Shown: positions 45,013-53,810, counted from the stretch's first letter. The stretch is DNA of 64,000 bases from CAZJFH01 sp964545205 (GCA_964545205.1 CAZJFH010000017.1:1-64000); one strand, 5' to 3'. A program made the numbers and translations. The notes: generated by a model not told the origin, from the sequence alone.

Positions 45013-45265
45013 TATCTCTTCCAAAACTCTACTGCGGCGTGCCCGCCGTCGACGAAACTTCACATCGCCCGACGCACTACACGCGAATGGCGTCTTCGCG
45101 CATGCACAATAAAGCGCATGTTCTGCCGTTCTCGGAGTCGCAGACTGGACGCCCTTCCCAGCGACCGACCTTACGGCATCTGCGGCGGTGTAGAAAAGAG
45201 ATTTATGCCCTGGGCGCCGACCTCGGCCGCTTGACAGAGCGGCCTGGTCGGGCGATCATCACTGC

Positions 45266-45289
45266 CGTTATATACCGCCGTATATAGCC
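45266..45289 (+). promoter_or_regulatory. modA: ModE-type Mo-box upstream of modA
   Basis: CGTTATATA-CCGCCG-TATATAGCC matches the ModE operator pattern (CGNTATATA-N6-TATATANCG) at all but the final base. It lies 20 bp before the modA ATG, as expected for repression of molybdate uptake when molybdate is plentiful. No modE gene is in the window. Confidence 0.85.
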
Positions 45290-45309
45290 ATTTGGCAGCG
45301 GGAATCCTG

Positions 45310-46083
45310 ATGAGAATGGTCTTCGCCTGGGCCGCCCTGGTCCTCGCCCTGATCTCCGTCGCCGCGCCGCCGGCCGCGGCCCGGAACGCCGTCACGGTGT
45401 TCGCGGCGGCATCGACCGGCGACGCGATCGGCGAGGTGGCGGCGCTGTACGAGAAACGCACCGGCACCAAGGTGACCGGTTCCTTCGCCGCGTCTTCGGG
45501 GCTCGCAAGGCAGATCCAGCACGGAGCGCCGGCCGACGTCTTCATCTCCGCGAACGAGACCTGGATGGACGCCCTGGCCGCCGACGGCCTGATCGTCGCC
45601 GAGACCCGGGCCGACCTGCTCGGCAATGACCTGGTGCTGGTCGCGCCGGCCGCCGACGACCGGCGAACCGTCGACATCGGACCCGGCCTGCCGCTGGTCG
45701 AGATGCTGGGCGAGGGGCGGCTGGCGGTCGGCGATCCCGACCATGTGCCGGCCGGGCAGTACGCGCGCAAGGCCCTGGAGAGCCTGGGGCTGTGGCAGGC
45801 GGCGGCGCCCAGGCTGGCGCGCACCAACGACGCCCGCGGCGCGCTGGCCCTGGTCGCGCGTGGCGAGGCGCCCTACGGCATCGTCTATGCCAGCGACGCC
45901 GCGGCCTCGGCGGCGGTCGAGGTCGTCGGCACCTTCCCGGAAGGCTCGCATCCGCCGATCGCTTATCCGGCGGCCGTGGTCGCCGGCCGCGACACCGCGG
46001 CGGCACGCGGTTTCCTCGACTTCCTGAAGACTCCCGACGCGAAATCGGTATTCTCCAGGCACGGCTTTCGGGTGAAGGACTGA
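45310..46083 (+). CDS. modA: Molybdate ABC transporter substrate-binding protein
   Basis: A 257-residue periplasmic binding protein: signal peptide 1-26 (FAWAALVLALISVAAPPAAA), then VTVFAAASTGDAIGEVAALY, FAASSGLARQIQHGAPADVF and the later VPAGQYARKAL and GEAPYGIVYASDAA, all typical of ModA. It captures molybdate for ModBC. The ATG at 45310 (after GGGAA) sits next to a Mo-box. First gene of modABC; 3 bp before modB. Confidence 0.94.
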   Translation: MRMVFAWAALVLALISVAAPPAAARNAVTVFAAASTGDAIGEVAALYEKRTGTKVTGSFAASSGLARQIQHGAPADVFISANETWMDALAADGLIVAETRADLLGNDLVLVAPAADDRRTVDIGPGLPLVEMLGEGRLAVGDPDHVPAGQYARKALESLGLWQAAAPRLARTNDARGALALVARGEAPYGIVYASDAAASAAVEVVGTFPEGSHPPIAYPAAVVAGRDTAAARGFLDFLKTPDAKSVFSRHGFRVKD

Positions 46084-46086
46084 CGC

Positions 46087-46785
46087 ATGGAGTGGTTCCA
46101 GCTCACCGAGCTGGAGATCGAGGCGATACGGCTCAGCCTGATCGTGTCGGGCTGGGCCGTGGCCGGCTCGCTGCCGTTCGGCATCTTCTTCGCCTGGGTT
46201 CTGGCCCGTCTCGAGTTCCCCGGCAAGGTGCTGGTCGACGGCCTGATCCATCTGCCGCTGGTGCTGCCGCCGGTCGTCGTCGGCTATTTCCTGCTGGTCA
46301 TGCTGGGGCGCAGGGGCGTGGTCGGCGAATTCCTGTGGGAGACCTTCGGCATCACCGTCGCCTTCACCTGGAAGGGCGCCGCCATCGCCTCGGCGGTGAT
46401 CGCCTTCCCGCTGATGGTGCGCGCGATCCGGCTGTCGCTGGAAGGCGTCGACCGCGGGCTGGAGGCGGCGGCGCGCACCCTCGGCGCGCGGCCGCTCGGC
46501 GTGTTCTTCACCGTCACCCTGCCGCTGGTGGCGCCCGGCGTGCTGACCGGGGTCATCCTGGCTTTCGCGCGCTCGCTGTCGGAGTTCGGCGCCACCATCA
46601 CCTTCGTTTCCAACATCCCCGGCGAGACCCGCACGCTGCCGATCGCGCTCTACACCTTCACGCAGATTCCGGGCGGCGACGTCGCGGCGCTGCGGCTGTG
46701 CGTCATTTCGGTGATCCTGGCCTTCGCGGCGCTGATGGCGTCCGAGATCCTGTCGCGCCGCGTCCAGGCGCGGCTGAAGGGCTAG
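46087..46785 (+). CDS. modB: Molybdate ABC transporter permease
   Basis: A 232-residue permease with about five transmembrane helices and the EAA loop near residues 121-140 (LEAAARTLGARPLGVFFTV) that contacts ModC. C-terminal sequence FGATITFVSNIPGETRTLPI is characteristic of ModB. Gaps of 3 bp on both sides support tight co-transcription. Confidence 0.94.
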   Translation: MEWFQLTELEIEAIRLSLIVSGWAVAGSLPFGIFFAWVLARLEFPGKVLVDGLIHLPLVLPPVVVGYFLLVMLGRRGVVGEFLWETFGITVAFTWKGAAIASAVIAFPLMVRAIRLSLEGVDRGLEAAARTLGARPLGVFFTVTLPLVAPGVLTGVILAFARSLSEFGATITFVSNIPGETRTLPIALYTFTQIPGGDVAALRLCVISVILAFAALMASEILSRRVQARLKG

Positions 46786-46788
46786 CCG

Positions 46789-47886
46789 ATGCTGTCCGTC
46801 GCCGCCAAGCGCCGTCAGGGCGAGTTCCTGCTCGACGTCGACTTCGCCGCCGGGGCGGGGGTGACGGCGCTGTTCGGGCGCTCCGGCTCCGGCAAGACCA
46901 GCGTCGTCAACATGGTCGCCGGCCTGTACCGGCCGGACCGGGGGCGCATCGTGGTCGGCGAGCGGGTGCTGTTCGATTCCGGCGCCGGCGTCGACGTCGC
47001 CCCCGAGCGGCGCCGTGTCGGCTACGTCTTCCAGGAGGCGCGGCTGTTCCCGCACATGAGCGTGCGCGGCAACCTGGAATACGGCCTGCGCCGCGTGCCG
47101 CGCGACCAGCGCTACGTCGATTTCGGCCAGGTGGTGTCGGTGCTCGGCGTCGAGCATCTGCTCGACCGGCGGCCGTCGCGGCTGTCGGGCGGCGAGAAGC
47201 AGCGCGTCGCCATCGGCCGGGCGCTGCTGGCCAGCCCCAAGCTGCTGCTGATGGACGAGCCGCTGGCCTCGCTGGACGCCGGGCGCAAGGCCGAGGTCCT
47301 GCCCTTCATCGCCCGCCTGCCGCGCGAGTTCGACATCCCGATCCTCTACGTCAGCCACAGCATGGAGGAAATCCTGCGCCTGGCCGACACGCTGGTGGTG
47401 ATCGACAAGGGGCGGGTCGCGGCGGCGGGGCCGGTCGAAACCCTGCTCGCCGACATCGGGCTGCGGCCGCTGACCGGGCGCTACGAGGCCGGCGCGGTGA
47501 TCCGCGCCACCGTCGAGGACCACGACGATGGCTACGGCCTGACGCGGTTGCGCTTCGCCGGCGGCACGCTGGGGGTCGGCCGCATCGATCTGCCGCCCGG
47601 CCAGCCGGTGCGCCTGCGCATCCACGCGCGCGACATCGCGCTCGCCCTCGACGCGCCCGACGGCACCAGCATCCGCAACGTCTTTCCGGTCACGATCACC
47701 GGCATGGCGCAGGCCAACGGTTACCTTGTCGACGTCGCCCTCGACGCCGGCGGTTGCCCGTTATGGGCGCAGGTCACCCGCCAGAGCGCCGATTCGCTGC
47801 GGCTGCAGCCGGGGCGGCGCGTCTATGCCCTGGTCAAGGCGCTGGCCATCGCCCGCTCCGACGTCGCCGATTGGGACGCCGGCTGA
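46789..47886 (+). CDS. modC: Molybdate ABC transporter ATP-binding protein
   Basis: A 365-residue ATPase: Walker A GRSGSGKTS (residues 30-38), signature LSGGEKQRVAIGRAL, Walker B LLLMDEPLASLDA and H-loop VSHSMEE. Residues about 285-352 are the molybdate-binding TOBE/Mop domain (GTSIRNVFPVTITGM) that lets ModC sense the cargo. Full length for ModC. Confidence 0.94.
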   Translation: MLSVAAKRRQGEFLLDVDFAAGAGVTALFGRSGSGKTSVVNMVAGLYRPDRGRIVVGERVLFDSGAGVDVAPERRRVGYVFQEARLFPHMSVRGNLEYGLRRVPRDQRYVDFGQVVSVLGVEHLLDRRPSRLSGGEKQRVAIGRALLASPKLLLMDEPLASLDAGRKAEVLPFIARLPREFDIPILYVSHSMEEILRLADTLVVIDKGRVAAAGPVETLLADIGLRPLTGRYEAGAVIRATVEDHDDGYGLTRLRFAGGTLGVGRIDLPPGQPVRLRIHARDIALALDAPDGTSIRNVFPVTITGMAQANGYLVDVALDAGGCPLWAQVTRQSADSLRLQPGRRVYALVKALAIARSDVADWDAG

Positions 47887-47947
47887 CGCTTGAACGGGGA
47901 CGGTTTTGTCCCGACATGGCGCGGGTAACGCTTTGGGAGAGACGGCG

Positions 47948-48217
47948 ATGAAATGCCCGCACGATGGTTCCGACCTGCTGATGACCGAGCGCCAAGGCGT
48001 CGAGATCGACTACTGCCCGCAATGCCGCGGCGTCTGGCTCGACCGCGGCGAACTCGACAAGATCATCGAGAAATCGACGGCCGGCGCGGCGCCGCAGCCG
48101 ACCGCCGCGCAGCCGCAGCACCACGACCCGCGCTATAACGCGCCCGGCCATTCGCAGCACCACGACCCGCGCTACAAGAAGAAGAAATCCATGCTGGCGG
48201 AGATTTTCGACTTCTGA
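47948..48217 (+). CDS. TFIIB-type zinc-ribbon protein
   Basis: An 89-residue protein from the ATG at 47948 (after GGGAGAGACGG). Zinc ribbon of the zf-TFIIB family: MKCPHDGS at the start and YCPQCRGVWLDRGELDKII near residues 24-42. The tail holds a repeated HHDPRY motif (twice), Pro/Gln-rich linkers and a Lys-rich patch (YKKKKS). Similar small proteins are common but uncharacterised; a nucleic-acid or protein-binding role is possible. It lies 61 bp after modC. Confidence 0.75.
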   Translation: MKCPHDGSDLLMTERQGVEIDYCPQCRGVWLDRGELDKIIEKSTAGAAPQPTAAQPQHHDPRYNAPGHSQHHDPRYKKKKSMLAEIFDF

Positions 48218-48221
48218 TCGT

Positions 48222-49004
48222 TCACGGTTGCCGCCCGGCCTGGGCGAGCTCCGGCAGCATCGCCTCGATGGCCTCGATCCGGGCCGTCGGGGCGGGGTGG
48301 GTCGACAGGAAGGCCGGCGCGCGATCGGCCTGCAGCGCGTCCATGCGCCGCCACAGCGCGGCGGCCTCGCGCGGGTCGAAGCCGGCCTGCGCCATCATCT
48401 TCAGGCCCAGTGCGTCGGCCTCCAGCTCCTGGCCGCGCGAATAGGGCAGCACCAGCCCGAACTCGACGCCGAGGCCCAGCAGCGCCGCGATCTCGTTGGC
48501 GTAGGCGACGTCGCCCATCTGCAGCGCCGTGCTGATCAGCCGCAATCCCCACTGCTTCGCGGCGGCGGCGCTGAGGCGTTCCTGCGAGTGCTCGGCGGCG
48601 TTGTGGCCGATTTCGTGGCCGATCACGGCGGCGAGCTGGTCGGTGTTGGCCGCCAGCTGGAACATGCCCTCGTAGACCCCGATCTTGCCGCCGGGCAGGG
48701 CGAAGGCGTTGACCTCGTCGCCGGCGAACACGACCATCTCCCAATCCTTTCGCGGCGCGCCCGCGGTCGCCAGCAGCCGTTCGCCGACCCGCTGCAGGAC
48801 GGCGTGATACTCCGGCACCCGCGACACGGCGGTCCGGGCGCGCAGGCGCTCCCAGCTCTCCAGGCCCAGCTGCCGCACCGTCTCGTCGGAGACGAGCTGC
48901 ACCGGAATCTCGTCGCAGCCGCCCAGGAACGGCATCGCGGCGGCGCCGGACAGCAGGCCGAGGACGCGGCGGCGGTCGAGCGTGGGGCCGTGGCGAAGGC
49001 ACAT
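48222..49004 (-). CDS. M48-family lipoprotein metalloprotease
   Basis: A 260-residue zinc protease with a twin-arginine lipoprotein-type leader (DRRRVLGLLSGAAAMPFLGGC, Cys near residue 29). The catalytic motif is VIGHEIGHNAAEHSQ (HEIGH), and the third zinc ligand is in GQELEADALGLKMM. This resembles the LoiP/YcaL group of periplasmic M48 proteases in envelope quality control. The ATG at 49004 has only a weak site, so the exact start is less sure. It converges on the zinc-ribbon gene with 4 bp between them. Confidence 0.85.
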   Translation of the reverse strand: MCLRHGPTLDRRRVLGLLSGAAAMPFLGGCDEIPVQLVSDETVRQLGLESWERLRARTAVSRVPEYHAVLQRVGERLLATAGAPRKDWEMVVFAGDEVNAFALPGGKIGVYEGMFQLAANTDQLAAVIGHEIGHNAAEHSQERLSAAAAKQWGLRLISTALQMGDVAYANEIAALLGLGVEFGLVLPYSRGQELEADALGLKMMAQAGFDPREAAALWRRMDALQADRAPAFLSTHPAPTARIEAIEAMLPELAQAGRQP

Positions 49005-49063
49005 GGTTGCGGATTTCCGTGGTCGTGGCGTCGTCCATCTGAACGCGCCGGACGGCGATCGGT

Positions 49064-49690
49064 TCAGGACGCCAGCAGATGGCCGAAGCGGTCGAGCAGG
49101 AAGCTGGCGCTGCCGCCGTAGATTCCGGCCACCACCGCCAGGCCTGCCAGCCCGACCAGCAGCCCGGCCAGAACCGCGACGCCGTCGCGCTCCAGCAGGC
49201 CCAGCGCGAACAGCACCAGCGCGAAGGCCGGCAGCATGTTGCCGAACGGGATCGGCAGGGCCAGCGTCGCCGCCAGCACCACCGCCAGGCCGCCGATCAG
49301 GAACCGCTCGACGCCGCGCCGGGTCATGCCGGCCAGCCGCGGCCGCAGCAGCTTTTCGATCCGCTCCAGCCAGGGCAGGGCCCGGCTCAGGAAGCGGGCG
49401 AACTCGGTGCGCGGGAACGACCGCCGCGCCAGCCAGGACGGCAGCCACGGCTTGCTGGCGCCCGCCAGAAGCTGGAACCCGATCAGGACCAGCGGCAGGC
49501 CGGTCACCGCCGACATGCCGGGGATGCTGACCGGCAGCAGGTTGGGAAGCGCGAACACCAGCATCAGCAGCCCGAAGGCGCGGTCCTGCATGGCGGCGTC
49601 GATGTCGCCGAGGCTGACGCGCTCGCCCGTGAAGCCGGCGGCGAGCCCGTTCAGGACCTGCGAGGTGCGTGGCGGACGGTGTTCGCTCAT
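49064..49690 (-). CDS. ExoD-family exopolysaccharide-related membrane protein
   Basis: About 208 residues (ATG 49690; 49696 also possible, TTG 49705 unlikely). Several transmembrane helices and the ExoD pattern: VSLGDIDAAMQDRAFGLLML near the start and ALPNLLPVSIPGMSAVTGLP, then LAATLALPIPFGNMLPAFAL. ExoD was named for exopolysaccharide and alkali effects in Sinorhizobium; the molecular role is unknown. It lies downstream of the terC terminator. Confidence 0.82.
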   Translation of the reverse strand: MSEHRPPRTSQVLNGLAAGFTGERVSLGDIDAAMQDRAFGLLMLVFALPNLLPVSIPGMSAVTGLPLVLIGFQLLAGASKPWLPSWLARRSFPRTEFARFLSRALPWLERIEKLLRPRLAGMTRRGVERFLIGGLAVVLAATLALPIPFGNMLPAFALVLFALGLLERDGVAVLAGLLVGLAGLAVVAGIYGGSASFLLDRFGHLLAS

Positions 49691-49710
49691 TCTCATCCGT
49701 TCCAAAATGT

Positions 49711-49755
49711 GGCCGGCCGCGGGCCGCGGGGGGGAGGGGAAGCCCGCGGCCGGCC
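49711..49755 (-). terminator. Intrinsic terminator of terC
   Basis: GGCCGGCCGCGGGC and GCCCGCGGCCGGCC form a perfect 14-bp stem around a 17-nt loop, followed on the minus strand by ACATTTTGG. It starts 7 bp after the terC stop. Confidence 0.75.
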
Positions 49756-49762
49756 CCGCCCG

Positions 49763-50746
49763 TCAGGTCCGGGCGGGTTCCTTGGCGGTGCGCGCCAGCG
49801 ACACCACCACGCCGGCGCTCAGCAGCGCCGCCGTGACGCCCAGCGACACCAGCGGATCGACCTTGGCGACGGCGTGGCTCCAGAAGATCTTGCCGCCGAT
49901 GAACACCAGCACCGCCGCCAGCGCGTACTTCAGGTATACGAAACGGTGGATCATCGCCGCCAGCGCGAAATACAGCGCGCGCAGGCCGAGGATGGCGAAG
50001 ATGTTGCTGGTGAAGACGATGAAGGTGTCGGTGGTGATCGCGAAGATCGCCGGCACGCTGTCGACCGCGAACACCAGGTCGGCGCCCTCGACCATGACCA
50101 GGGCCAGCATCAGCGGCGTCAGGTGCAGCACGTTCGGCCCGCCTTTCGCCGCCGGCTGGCGGACGACGAAGCGGTTGCCGTGGAGTTCGCTGGTGACGCG
50201 GAAATGCCTGCGCGCCAGCTTCAGCACGGCCGAATTCTCGATGTCGTGCGGCGCGTCCGAGGCGAACAGCATCTTGACGCCGGTGAACACCAGGAAGGCG
50301 CCGAAGACGTAGAGCACCCACGAGAAGTTCGACACCAGCGCGCTGCCCAGGCCGATCATGATGCCGCGCATCACGATGGCGCCCAGGATGCCCCAGAACA
50401 GCACCCGGTGCTGGTACTGCCGCGGCACGGCCAGGCTGGCGAAGATCAGGGATATGACGAAGACGTTGTCGAGCGACAGGCTCTTCTCGACGAAATAGCC
50501 GGTGAAGAAGGCCAGTCCGGCCTCGCCGCCCATGCGGCTCCACACCCAGGCGCCGAAGGCGCAGGCGACGGCGACGTAGCCGGCCGACAGCCACAGGCTC
50601 TCGCGCACGCCGATGATCCGCTCCTTGCGGTGCAGGACGCCGAGGTCGAAGGCGAGAAGGAGGCCGACCAGAAACAGGAAGGCCAGCCACAGCCATGCCG
50701 GCTGGCCGAGAACGATCTGCGACGCAAACAACTCGATCGGGAACAT
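49763..50746 (-). CDS. TerC/Alx-family membrane protein
   Basis: A 327-residue protein with about nine transmembrane helices. The TerC signature is clear: FFTGYFVEKSLSLDNVFVI and later MVEGADLVFAVDSVPAIFAI with conserved acidic residues in the membrane. Alx, the E. coli relative, handles manganese and responds to alkaline pH through a yybP-ykoY riboswitch; others act in tellurite resistance or in metal loading of exported enzymes. The ATG at 50746 follows GGGG. The leader upstream can form several stems (50791-50868) and the gene has its own terminator. Confidence 0.88.
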   Translation of the reverse strand: MFPIELFASQIVLGQPAWLWLAFLFLVGLLLAFDLGVLHRKERIIGVRESLWLSAGYVAVACAFGAWVWSRMGGEAGLAFFTGYFVEKSLSLDNVFVISLIFASLAVPRQYQHRVLFWGILGAIVMRGIMIGLGSALVSNFSWVLYVFGAFLVFTGVKMLFASDAPHDIENSAVLKLARRHFRVTSELHGNRFVVRQPAAKGGPNVLHLTPLMLALVMVEGADLVFAVDSVPAIFAITTDTFIVFTSNIFAILGLRALYFALAAMIHRFVYLKYALAAVLVFIGGKIFWSHAVAKVDPLVSLGVTAALLSAGVVVSLARTAKEPART

Positions 50747-50790
50747 GCGTTGCCCCAACACCCAGGCCGCGCCGCGTCAGCGCCGGGAAT

Positions 50791-50868
50791 TCGGCTGGTT
50801 CCGACATCGCAGCCGACGCCTCGGCTGCCAGAGGGGCCCGGACCCGCACGGAGGTTCCGTGCGGCAGC
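50791..50868 (-). promoter_or_regulatory. Structured leader upstream of the TerC-family gene
   Basis: Read on the minus strand: GGCTGCC (50868-50862) can pair with GGCAGCC (50828-50822), enclosing a perfect 9-bp hairpin CCGCACGGA/TCCGTGCGG with a 3-nt loop (50863-50843). Next comes a hairpin TCGGCTG/CAGCCGA (50816-50791). These stems precede a TerC/Alx-type gene, where Mn2+ (yybP-ykoY) riboswitches are known, but I could not match the conserved riboswitch loops. Part of the structure could instead end the rlmE transcript. Confidence 0.4.
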
Positions 50869-50905
50869 CTAGATTGGGAACTGGATTCCGCCGCGCAAGG
50901 GGGCG

Positions 50906-51622
50906 TCAGCCGCCGCCGCGGAATCCGGTCGCGACGACGTAGGTCTCGGCCGACTCGGCGCGGCTGGCCGGCGGCTTGGCGTGGCGCACGGTGGCGAACA
51001 TGCGCTTCATCTCGGCCAGCAGCGACGCCTCGGTGCCGCCCTGGAACACCTTGGCGACGAAGGTGCCGCCGGGCGCTAGGACTTCCGAGGCGAACAGCAG
51101 CGCCGCCTCGACCAGCGCCATGATGCGCATGTGGTCGGTGGCGGCGTGGCCGGTGGTCGGCGCCGCCATGTCCGACAGCACGACGTCGGCCTGGCCGCCG
51201 AGCGCCTGCTTGAGCATGTCCGGCGCGGCGGGGTCGAGGAAGTCGGCCTGCAGCGTGGTGGCGCCGGCCATCGGCGCCCATTCCAGGACGTCGAGGCCGA
51301 CGACCTTGCCGCCGTCGGGGGCCTCGGAGCGCACCCGCTCGACCGCCACCTGGGTCCAGCCGCCCGGGGCCGCGCCGAGGTCGACGACGCGGGCGCCGGG
51401 GCGCAGGAAGCGGAAGCGGTCGTCGAGCTGGACCAGCTTGAAGGCGGCGCGCGAGCGGTAGCCCAGGCGCTTGGCTTCGTGGACGTAGGGGTCGTTGAGC
51501 TGGCGCTGCAGCCAGCGCGTCGAGGACGGCTTGCGCCCGCGCGCCGTGCGCACCCGCTCGACCTTCATGCGGCTGCCGCTGCCGCCGCCGCTCCTGCCGG
51601 TGGACCGCTTGCCTGCGCTCAT
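50906..51622 (-). CDS. rlmE: 23S rRNA (uridine-2'-O)-methyltransferase RlmE/FtsJ
   Basis: A 238-residue SAM methyltransferase that modifies U2552 of 23S rRNA. Motifs: KLGYRSRAAFKL-like region RLGYRSRAAFKLVQLDD with catalytic Lys, motif I VVDLGAAPGGWTQVA, catalytic Asp in VVLSDMAAPTTGH, and Lys in GTFVAKVFQGG. The N-terminal 25 residues are a Gly/Ser/Arg-rich extension, common in Alphaproteobacteria. The start overlaps the stop of the Ppx/GppA gene (ATGA). Confidence 0.93.
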   Translation of the reverse strand: MSAGKRSTGRSGGGSGSRMKVERVRTARGRKPSSTRWLQRQLNDPYVHEAKRLGYRSRAAFKLVQLDDRFRFLRPGARVVDLGAAPGGWTQVAVERVRSEAPDGGKVVGLDVLEWAPMAGATTLQADFLDPAAPDMLKQALGGQADVVLSDMAAPTTGHAATDHMRIMALVEAALLFASEVLAPGGTFVAKVFQGGTEASLLAEMKRMFATVRHAKPPASRAESAETYVVATGFRGGG

Positions 51623-52647
51623 TCGGCGGCCGCCGTCATGTCGGCCTGCATCATGGTCAGCAGCATGCCCTCGCGGACGCCGCGGTCGGCGACGCGCAGC
51701 CGCCCCAGCGGCCAGACGCGGCAGATCGCTTCGAGGATGGCGCAGCCGGCGACCACCAGGTCGGCGCGGTCGGTGCCGATGCAGGGATGGTCGGCGCGCC
51801 GCTCGGGCGGGGTGGCGGCCAGGCGGCGGCTGATGGCGCCGACGGCCGAGTAGGGCATCACCACGCCGTCGACGGCCGAGCGGTCGTAGCGCGGCAGGTC
51901 GAGGTAGACCCCGGCCAGGGTGGTGACGGTGCCGGACGTGCCCAGGATCTGCAGCTTGCGGGCGGCGATGCGGCCGGCCAGGCGGCATTCGTCCTCGAAC
52001 GGGCGGAAGCGCTCGACCAGCTCGGCCACGAGGCGGTCGTAGCCGGCCAGCGACGACAGCTGGGCGCCGCGGCTCTCGGTCAGGGTGACGACGCCGACCG
52101 GCACGCTGGTCACCGCCTCGATGCGCTCGGGCGCGCCGCGTTCGTGGCGCACCCACATCAGCTCGGTCGAGCCGCCGCCGATGTCGAACACCAGCGCGTG
52201 GCCGAGGCGGGGGTCGAGCAGCCCGGCGCAGCCGGCCAGGGCCAGACGGGCCTCCTCGGCGGCGGCGATGATCTCGATCTCGATGCCGGTCTCGGCGGCG
52301 ACGCGGGCGACGAAGCCGTCGCAGTTGGCGGCCTGGCGGCAGGCCTCGGTGGCGACGTGGCGGGCGCGGGTGACGCCGCGCCGGCCCATCTTGTCGACGC
52401 ACAGCTTCAGCGCCTGGATGGTGCGCTCCATCGCCGCCTCGCACAGCCGGCCCGAGCCGGCCAGGCCCTCGCCGAGGCGGGTGGCGCGCGAGAAGGCGTC
52501 GATGACGTGGAAGCCGCGATTGCCCGGCCGCGCGACCAGCATGCGGCAGTTGTTGGTGCCGAGGTCGAGCGCGGCATAGACGTTCTCCCCGAGCGCGCCG
52601 ACGCCGCCCCGTCCGGAGTCCCGGAATGGCCGGAAGGATGAGCGCAT
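51619..52647 (-). CDS. Ppx/GppA-family phosphatase
   Basis: About 342 residues from the ATG at 52647; a longer frame to 52755 adds a leader without conserved features. ASKHA phosphate-binding motifs: ALDLGTNNCRMLVA near residue 25, VATEACRQAAN, VFDIGGGSTELMWV near residue 156 and GTSGTVTTLAGV. The family hydrolyses exopolyphosphate or pppGpp. The short form, without the C-terminal HD-type domain of E. coli Ppx, is usual in Alphaproteobacteria, as is the rlmE neighbour, here with a 4-bp overlap. Confidence 0.88.
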   Translation of the reverse strand: MRSSFRPFRDSGRGGVGALGENVYAALDLGTNNCRMLVARPGNRGFHVIDAFSRATRLGEGLAGSGRLCEAAMERTIQALKLCVDKMGRRGVTRARHVATEACRQAANCDGFVARVAAETGIEIEIIAAAEEARLALAGCAGLLDPRLGHALVFDIGGGSTELMWVRHERGAPERIEAVTSVPVGVVTLTESRGAQLSSLAGYDRLVAELVERFRPFEDECRLAGRIAARKLQILGTSGTVTTLAGVYLDLPRYDRSAVDGVVMPYSAVGAISRRLAATPPERRADHPCIGTDRADLVVAGCAILEAICRVWPLGRLRVADRGVREGMLLTMMQADMTAAAE

Positions 52648-52870
52648 CGCCCGACGGGGCAGAATCCTGAGCAAGGCTCCTCCTGATGGCTGGACGGGTT
52701 GCGAAGCTGCGACGTGGACCCATTTTAGAGGACGAGCGGCGCACCGGCCAAGCACGGTTTTGCCGCCGGGTCCGATCGATGTGCGAAAAGCGCAATTTCG
52801 GGCTTCACATCCGCCGGTTCCTCTGCTAGAAGACCGGCCTCTCCACCGGCCACTCCGGCCGGATCCCTGC

Positions 52871-52944
52871 TGGGGGATAGTTTAGCGGTAGAACTACCGG
52901 CTCTGGACCGGTCAGCCCAGGTTCGAATCCTGGTCCCCCAGCCA
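52871..52944 (+). tRNA. tRNA-Gln(CTG)
   Basis: Acceptor TGGGGGA pairs with TCCCCCA, then discriminator G and encoded CCA. Anticodon stem ACCGG/CCGGT carries loop CTCTGGA, anticodon CTG (codon CAG). D-arm TTTAGCGGTAGAA and T-arm CCAGG-TTCGAAT-CCTGG are canonical. Confidence 0.93.
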
Positions 52945-52977
52945 TCTTCCCGAGATCTTCGGCCCGCCCAGGCGCCG

Positions 52978-53808
52978 TCAGTCCAAGCTGTACAGGTAGG
53001 CGGCGATGTCGTGGGCCTGTTGCGGCGTCAGCCCCATGTCGGGCATCGTCGTCAAGGGATCGATCTCCTGCGGCCGCAGCAGCCATCGCACCATGTTTTC
53101 GGGGGTGTTCAGCACGACCCCGGCGATGTAGCGGCGTTCGGCGATGCCGGCCAGCGGCGGGCCGACATGGGCGTCCGTGCCGACGATCCCCGGCACGCGA
53201 TGACAGGTGACGCAGGCGAACTGGTGGATCGCCGCGCCGCCGCGAACGGGATCGCCGTCGAGCGTCGCGACCGGGTCGGGCCGCTCTTCGCGGCCGGGCC
53301 GATCCGGCGCCTCGGCGATCGCGCGCCGGTACTCGGGCGCGGTCATCAGCGCCATTCGCCGCACGAACGCCACCGTCTCCCAGATGTCGGCGTCCGACAG
53401 GCGGAACTCCCAGGCCGGCATGCCGCTCATCTTGATCCCTTTCGCGACGGCCCAGTAAAGCTCGGCTGGCGAACGCCGGCGAGCCGCCTGGACCAGGTTG
53501 GTCGGTACCGGCGTCATTCCCAGCGCGAAGGGGTCCGGCGCCACGCCGGGCGCGCCGTGGCACTGCACGCAGTGGCGGGCATAATGGCCGGCCCCGTCCT
53601 CGGCCATGGTCGGGGTCAATTCGGGCGCGGCCACGTCCTCGGCATGCTCGCGGATGGAGTTGATCATGGTCGTCTGCAGCGCCCACTGCACCGGCACCGT
53701 GTGCTGCGAGAGCGCGGAGATGTCGTAGACACCGGAAAAGATGACGGCGACCGCCGCCCCGGCCTGCAGCAGGAGGACGGCGAATACGGCCAGGACCACG
53801 CGTCTCAT
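52978..53808 (-). CDS. Membrane-anchored diheme cytochrome c
   Basis: A 276-residue protein: N-terminal signal anchor (VVLAVFAVLLLQAGAAVAVIF), first cytochrome c domain with CVQCHGAPG near residue 80 and axial Met in MSGMPAWEF, second with CVTCHRVPG near residue 190 and axial Met in MPDMGLTP. The second half resembles the single-heme protein encoded just upstream. Last gene of the caa3 oxidase cluster and probably an electron donor to it. Start ATG 53808 after GGGGGA, 2 bp after the previous stop. Confidence 0.88.
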   Translation of the reverse strand: MRRVVLAVFAVLLLQAGAAVAVIFSGVYDISALSQHTVPVQWALQTTMINSIREHAEDVAAPELTPTMAEDGAGHYARHCVQCHGAPGVAPDPFALGMTPVPTNLVQAARRRSPAELYWAVAKGIKMSGMPAWEFRLSDADIWETVAFVRRMALMTAPEYRRAIAEAPDRPGREERPDPVATLDGDPVRGGAAIHQFACVTCHRVPGIVGTDAHVGPPLAGIAERRYIAGVVLNTPENMVRWLLRPQEIDPLTTMPDMGLTPQQAHDIAAYLYSLD

Positions 53809-53810
53809 GT

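Noticed and set aside
40729..45234. Open frame of 1501 codons on the plus strand
   Set aside because: It runs through ubiV in another frame and antisense through the kinase and YkgJ genes; the translated sequence is low-complexity and has no domain.
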